Assembly (NCBI RefSeq): GCF_000208745.1 | Contig: NC_030859.1 | Location: 5,672,906 to 5,736,905 of the forward strand | DNA from: Theobroma cacao | Lineage: Eukaryota; Streptophyta; Magnoliopsida; Malvales; Malvaceae | Reading direction: 5' to 3' | DNA length: 64,000 nucleotides | Shown: in pieces, positions 63,001 to 64,000 of the stretch | How positions within the stretch are numbered: the stretch's first letter is position 1 | Layout of the letters: each line of letters begins with the position of its first letter | Notes under the pieces: generated by a model | What the model was told of the DNA's origin: nothing | Databases searched by the model: none | Seen by the model: the letters and a program-made list of their open reading frames with translations, nothing else | Program-made: the position numbers and the translations under genes

Positions 63001-63290
63001 AAACCATAACTCACATTCGATGGCATCGGGTTCATTGATTCTGTGTAGCATTAGGTTGTGCACGAGATTGGCATAGAATAAACTTTTCTCTGATTTGACA
63101 TCCATTGTATACCCAAACATGTTCTCTTCGAGCTTTCCAACTCATTTACGTTGGACAACATCTCACGTATCACATAAAGATGCGACCACTTATAGTAGAT
63201 GTTAATGCCCGCGTTGAACCCCCATCGGTGTCTCAGCACACAAAGCAGAGATTCCACATTATCCTACTCTGTTCCTGTGCTGGCCATCTG
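60070..63290 (-). pseudogene. DUF1985 / Ulp1-like gene of a second Kaonashi-type MULE
   Basis: On the minus strand: a DUF1985-like region at about 63257-62860 (CELWFAIGRTKAQFSKKEFC then LVTGLKFGALLALI) with a frameshift after KRTC near 63120; a segment at about 62790-62570 equivalent to ATKMALxLIxxxxLFGQD in the first MULE, broken by stops; a Gln/Met-rich coiled-coil-like segment at about 61710-61550; and, near 60500-60340, a Ulp1-like protease stretch (LPWHEVDSILVPCYFDNH, then VLVHINLL) with stops. It is parallel in order to the plus-strand gene at 15245-18700 but clearly diverged, so it is a different family member. No transposase was seen; it may lie outside the window or be absent. Confidence 0.7.
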
Positions 63291-63354
63291 CAACATAAAA
63301 TAGATAACATTCCCATTTTAGTCATGTTAATACCATCATTGTAGATTAACAAAA

Positions 63355-63455
63355 TAAAAGAGAAATTTCTGAGAAATAACCCTCCTCAGAAGCTCACTAT
63401 AAAAAGAACCCTCTCAATAATTTTAACTATTTTTAGACAGCCCTGAAACAAAATA
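63355..63455. repeat. Second copy of the MULE-associated ~110-bp motif
   Basis: This is the counterpart of 13925-14035, with the core ATAATTTTAACTATTTTTAGACA. It lies between the 5' end of the DUF1985-like pseudogene and the terminal array. Confidence 0.45.
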
Positions 63456-63579
63456 ATTAATGTAAGTGTCGAGCATGACTTATTAAGTAAATCAACATAT
63501 ACATGTTAAAGCATTACAGTTGACTCAAAATAATACAAAATGAACCCAATGTTGGTCATGCAATGCCATACATATAAAT

Positions 63580-64000
63580 TTCATACAGTTATGACTTGCG
63601 TGCAATTTCATACAGTTATGACTTGCGTGCAATTTCATACAAAAACAGTCGCACAATGCATTTTCAATTAATCACGTAATTACTAACATTAAATCACGCA
63701 ATGATCTATAAACAAGTCACATAATGCTAAAAACCTATCAACCAGTCGCGCAATGTTAAACCCTAATGCAATCACGCACACCCTAACCCCATGCCAAAAT
63801 CTAGTAATGCTGTCACGCAATGACCTACCAATATGTCACGCAATCACATATCAAACATTCACACAATGTTAAACCCTAATGCAATCACGTAAACCCTAAC
63901 CCCATGCCAAAATCCAGTAATGCTGTCACGCAATGACCTACCAATATGTCACGCAATCACATATCAAACACTCACGCAATGTTAAACCCTAATGCAATCA
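63580..64000. repeat. 113-bp tandem array running off the window
   Basis: CAATGTTAAACCCTAATGCA begins at 63751, 63864 and 63977, an exact 113-bp step. The unit carries several TCACGCAAT words. A separate 27-bp direct repeat (TTTCATACAGTTATGACTTG and seven more bases) occurs twice at about 63580-63633. By position and structure it is the terminal or subterminal array of the second MULE, unrelated in sequence to the 31-bp array of the first. It continues past the right edge. Confidence 0.85.

Noticed and set aside
63751..64000. Telomere-like AAACCCTAA words
   Set aside because: They occur once per 113-bp unit of a transposon array and not as tandem heptamers.

Overview
This is a nuclear window from a dicot plant, very probably a rosid; I cannot name the species. 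The evidence is genes with GT-AG introns whose products belong to plant-only families, very AT-rich intergenic DNA, and many plant-type transposons. There is a 324-base assembly gap (36818-37141) and two isolated N bases (44289, 56148).

Layout. 1-10 kb is gene-poor and holds a MITE (6569-6986), a hAT deletion derivative with an exact 8-bp target duplication (7606-8542) and a possible LTR remnant. A single-exon SIAMESE-related CDK inhibitor lies at 10120-10455 (minus). From about 14 to 27 kb sits one large decayed MULE of the Kaonashi (Ulp1-carrying) type. It has inverted terminal arrays of a 31-bp unit, a broken DUF1985/Ulp1-like gene on the plus strand, a 118-bp minisatellite, and a broken MURA transposase on the minus strand. 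The transposase is split by a 2980-bp solo LTR with target duplication ATTTC. 27-30 kb is non-coding.

30-55 kb is the gene-rich part, with all intact genes on the minus strand. They are a four-coding-exon DNA-binding-like protein (30521-34410, 437 aa), a mitochondrial DAR GTPase SIN2/MTG1 homologue (39839-42801, eight exons, 382 aa), and a large membrane-anchored GT4-like glycosyltransferase (46014-54554, 14 exons, 1041 aa). I resolved every coding exon; all phases close and the totals agree with the families' usual lengths. Between the first two lies the 3' part of a receptor-like-protein gene, broken by a stop, a frameshift and a 1018-bp hAT-type insertion. A direct duplication of about 1.8 kb, carrying a leader exon, a 5' intron and an attached MITE, lies upstream of both the DNA-binding-like gene and SIN2.

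55-64 kb returns to repeats: two more MITE copies, a second solo LTR of the same family in the opposite orientation (target duplication CATAT), and the Ulp1/DUF1985 part of a second, different Kaonashi-type MULE, whose 113-bp array runs off the window.

The three multi-exon genes and the CDK inhibitor look functional and unrelated in pathway. Most of the structural interest is in the nested transposons, the tandem exon-intron expansion inside the MULE gene, and the duplicated leader region.
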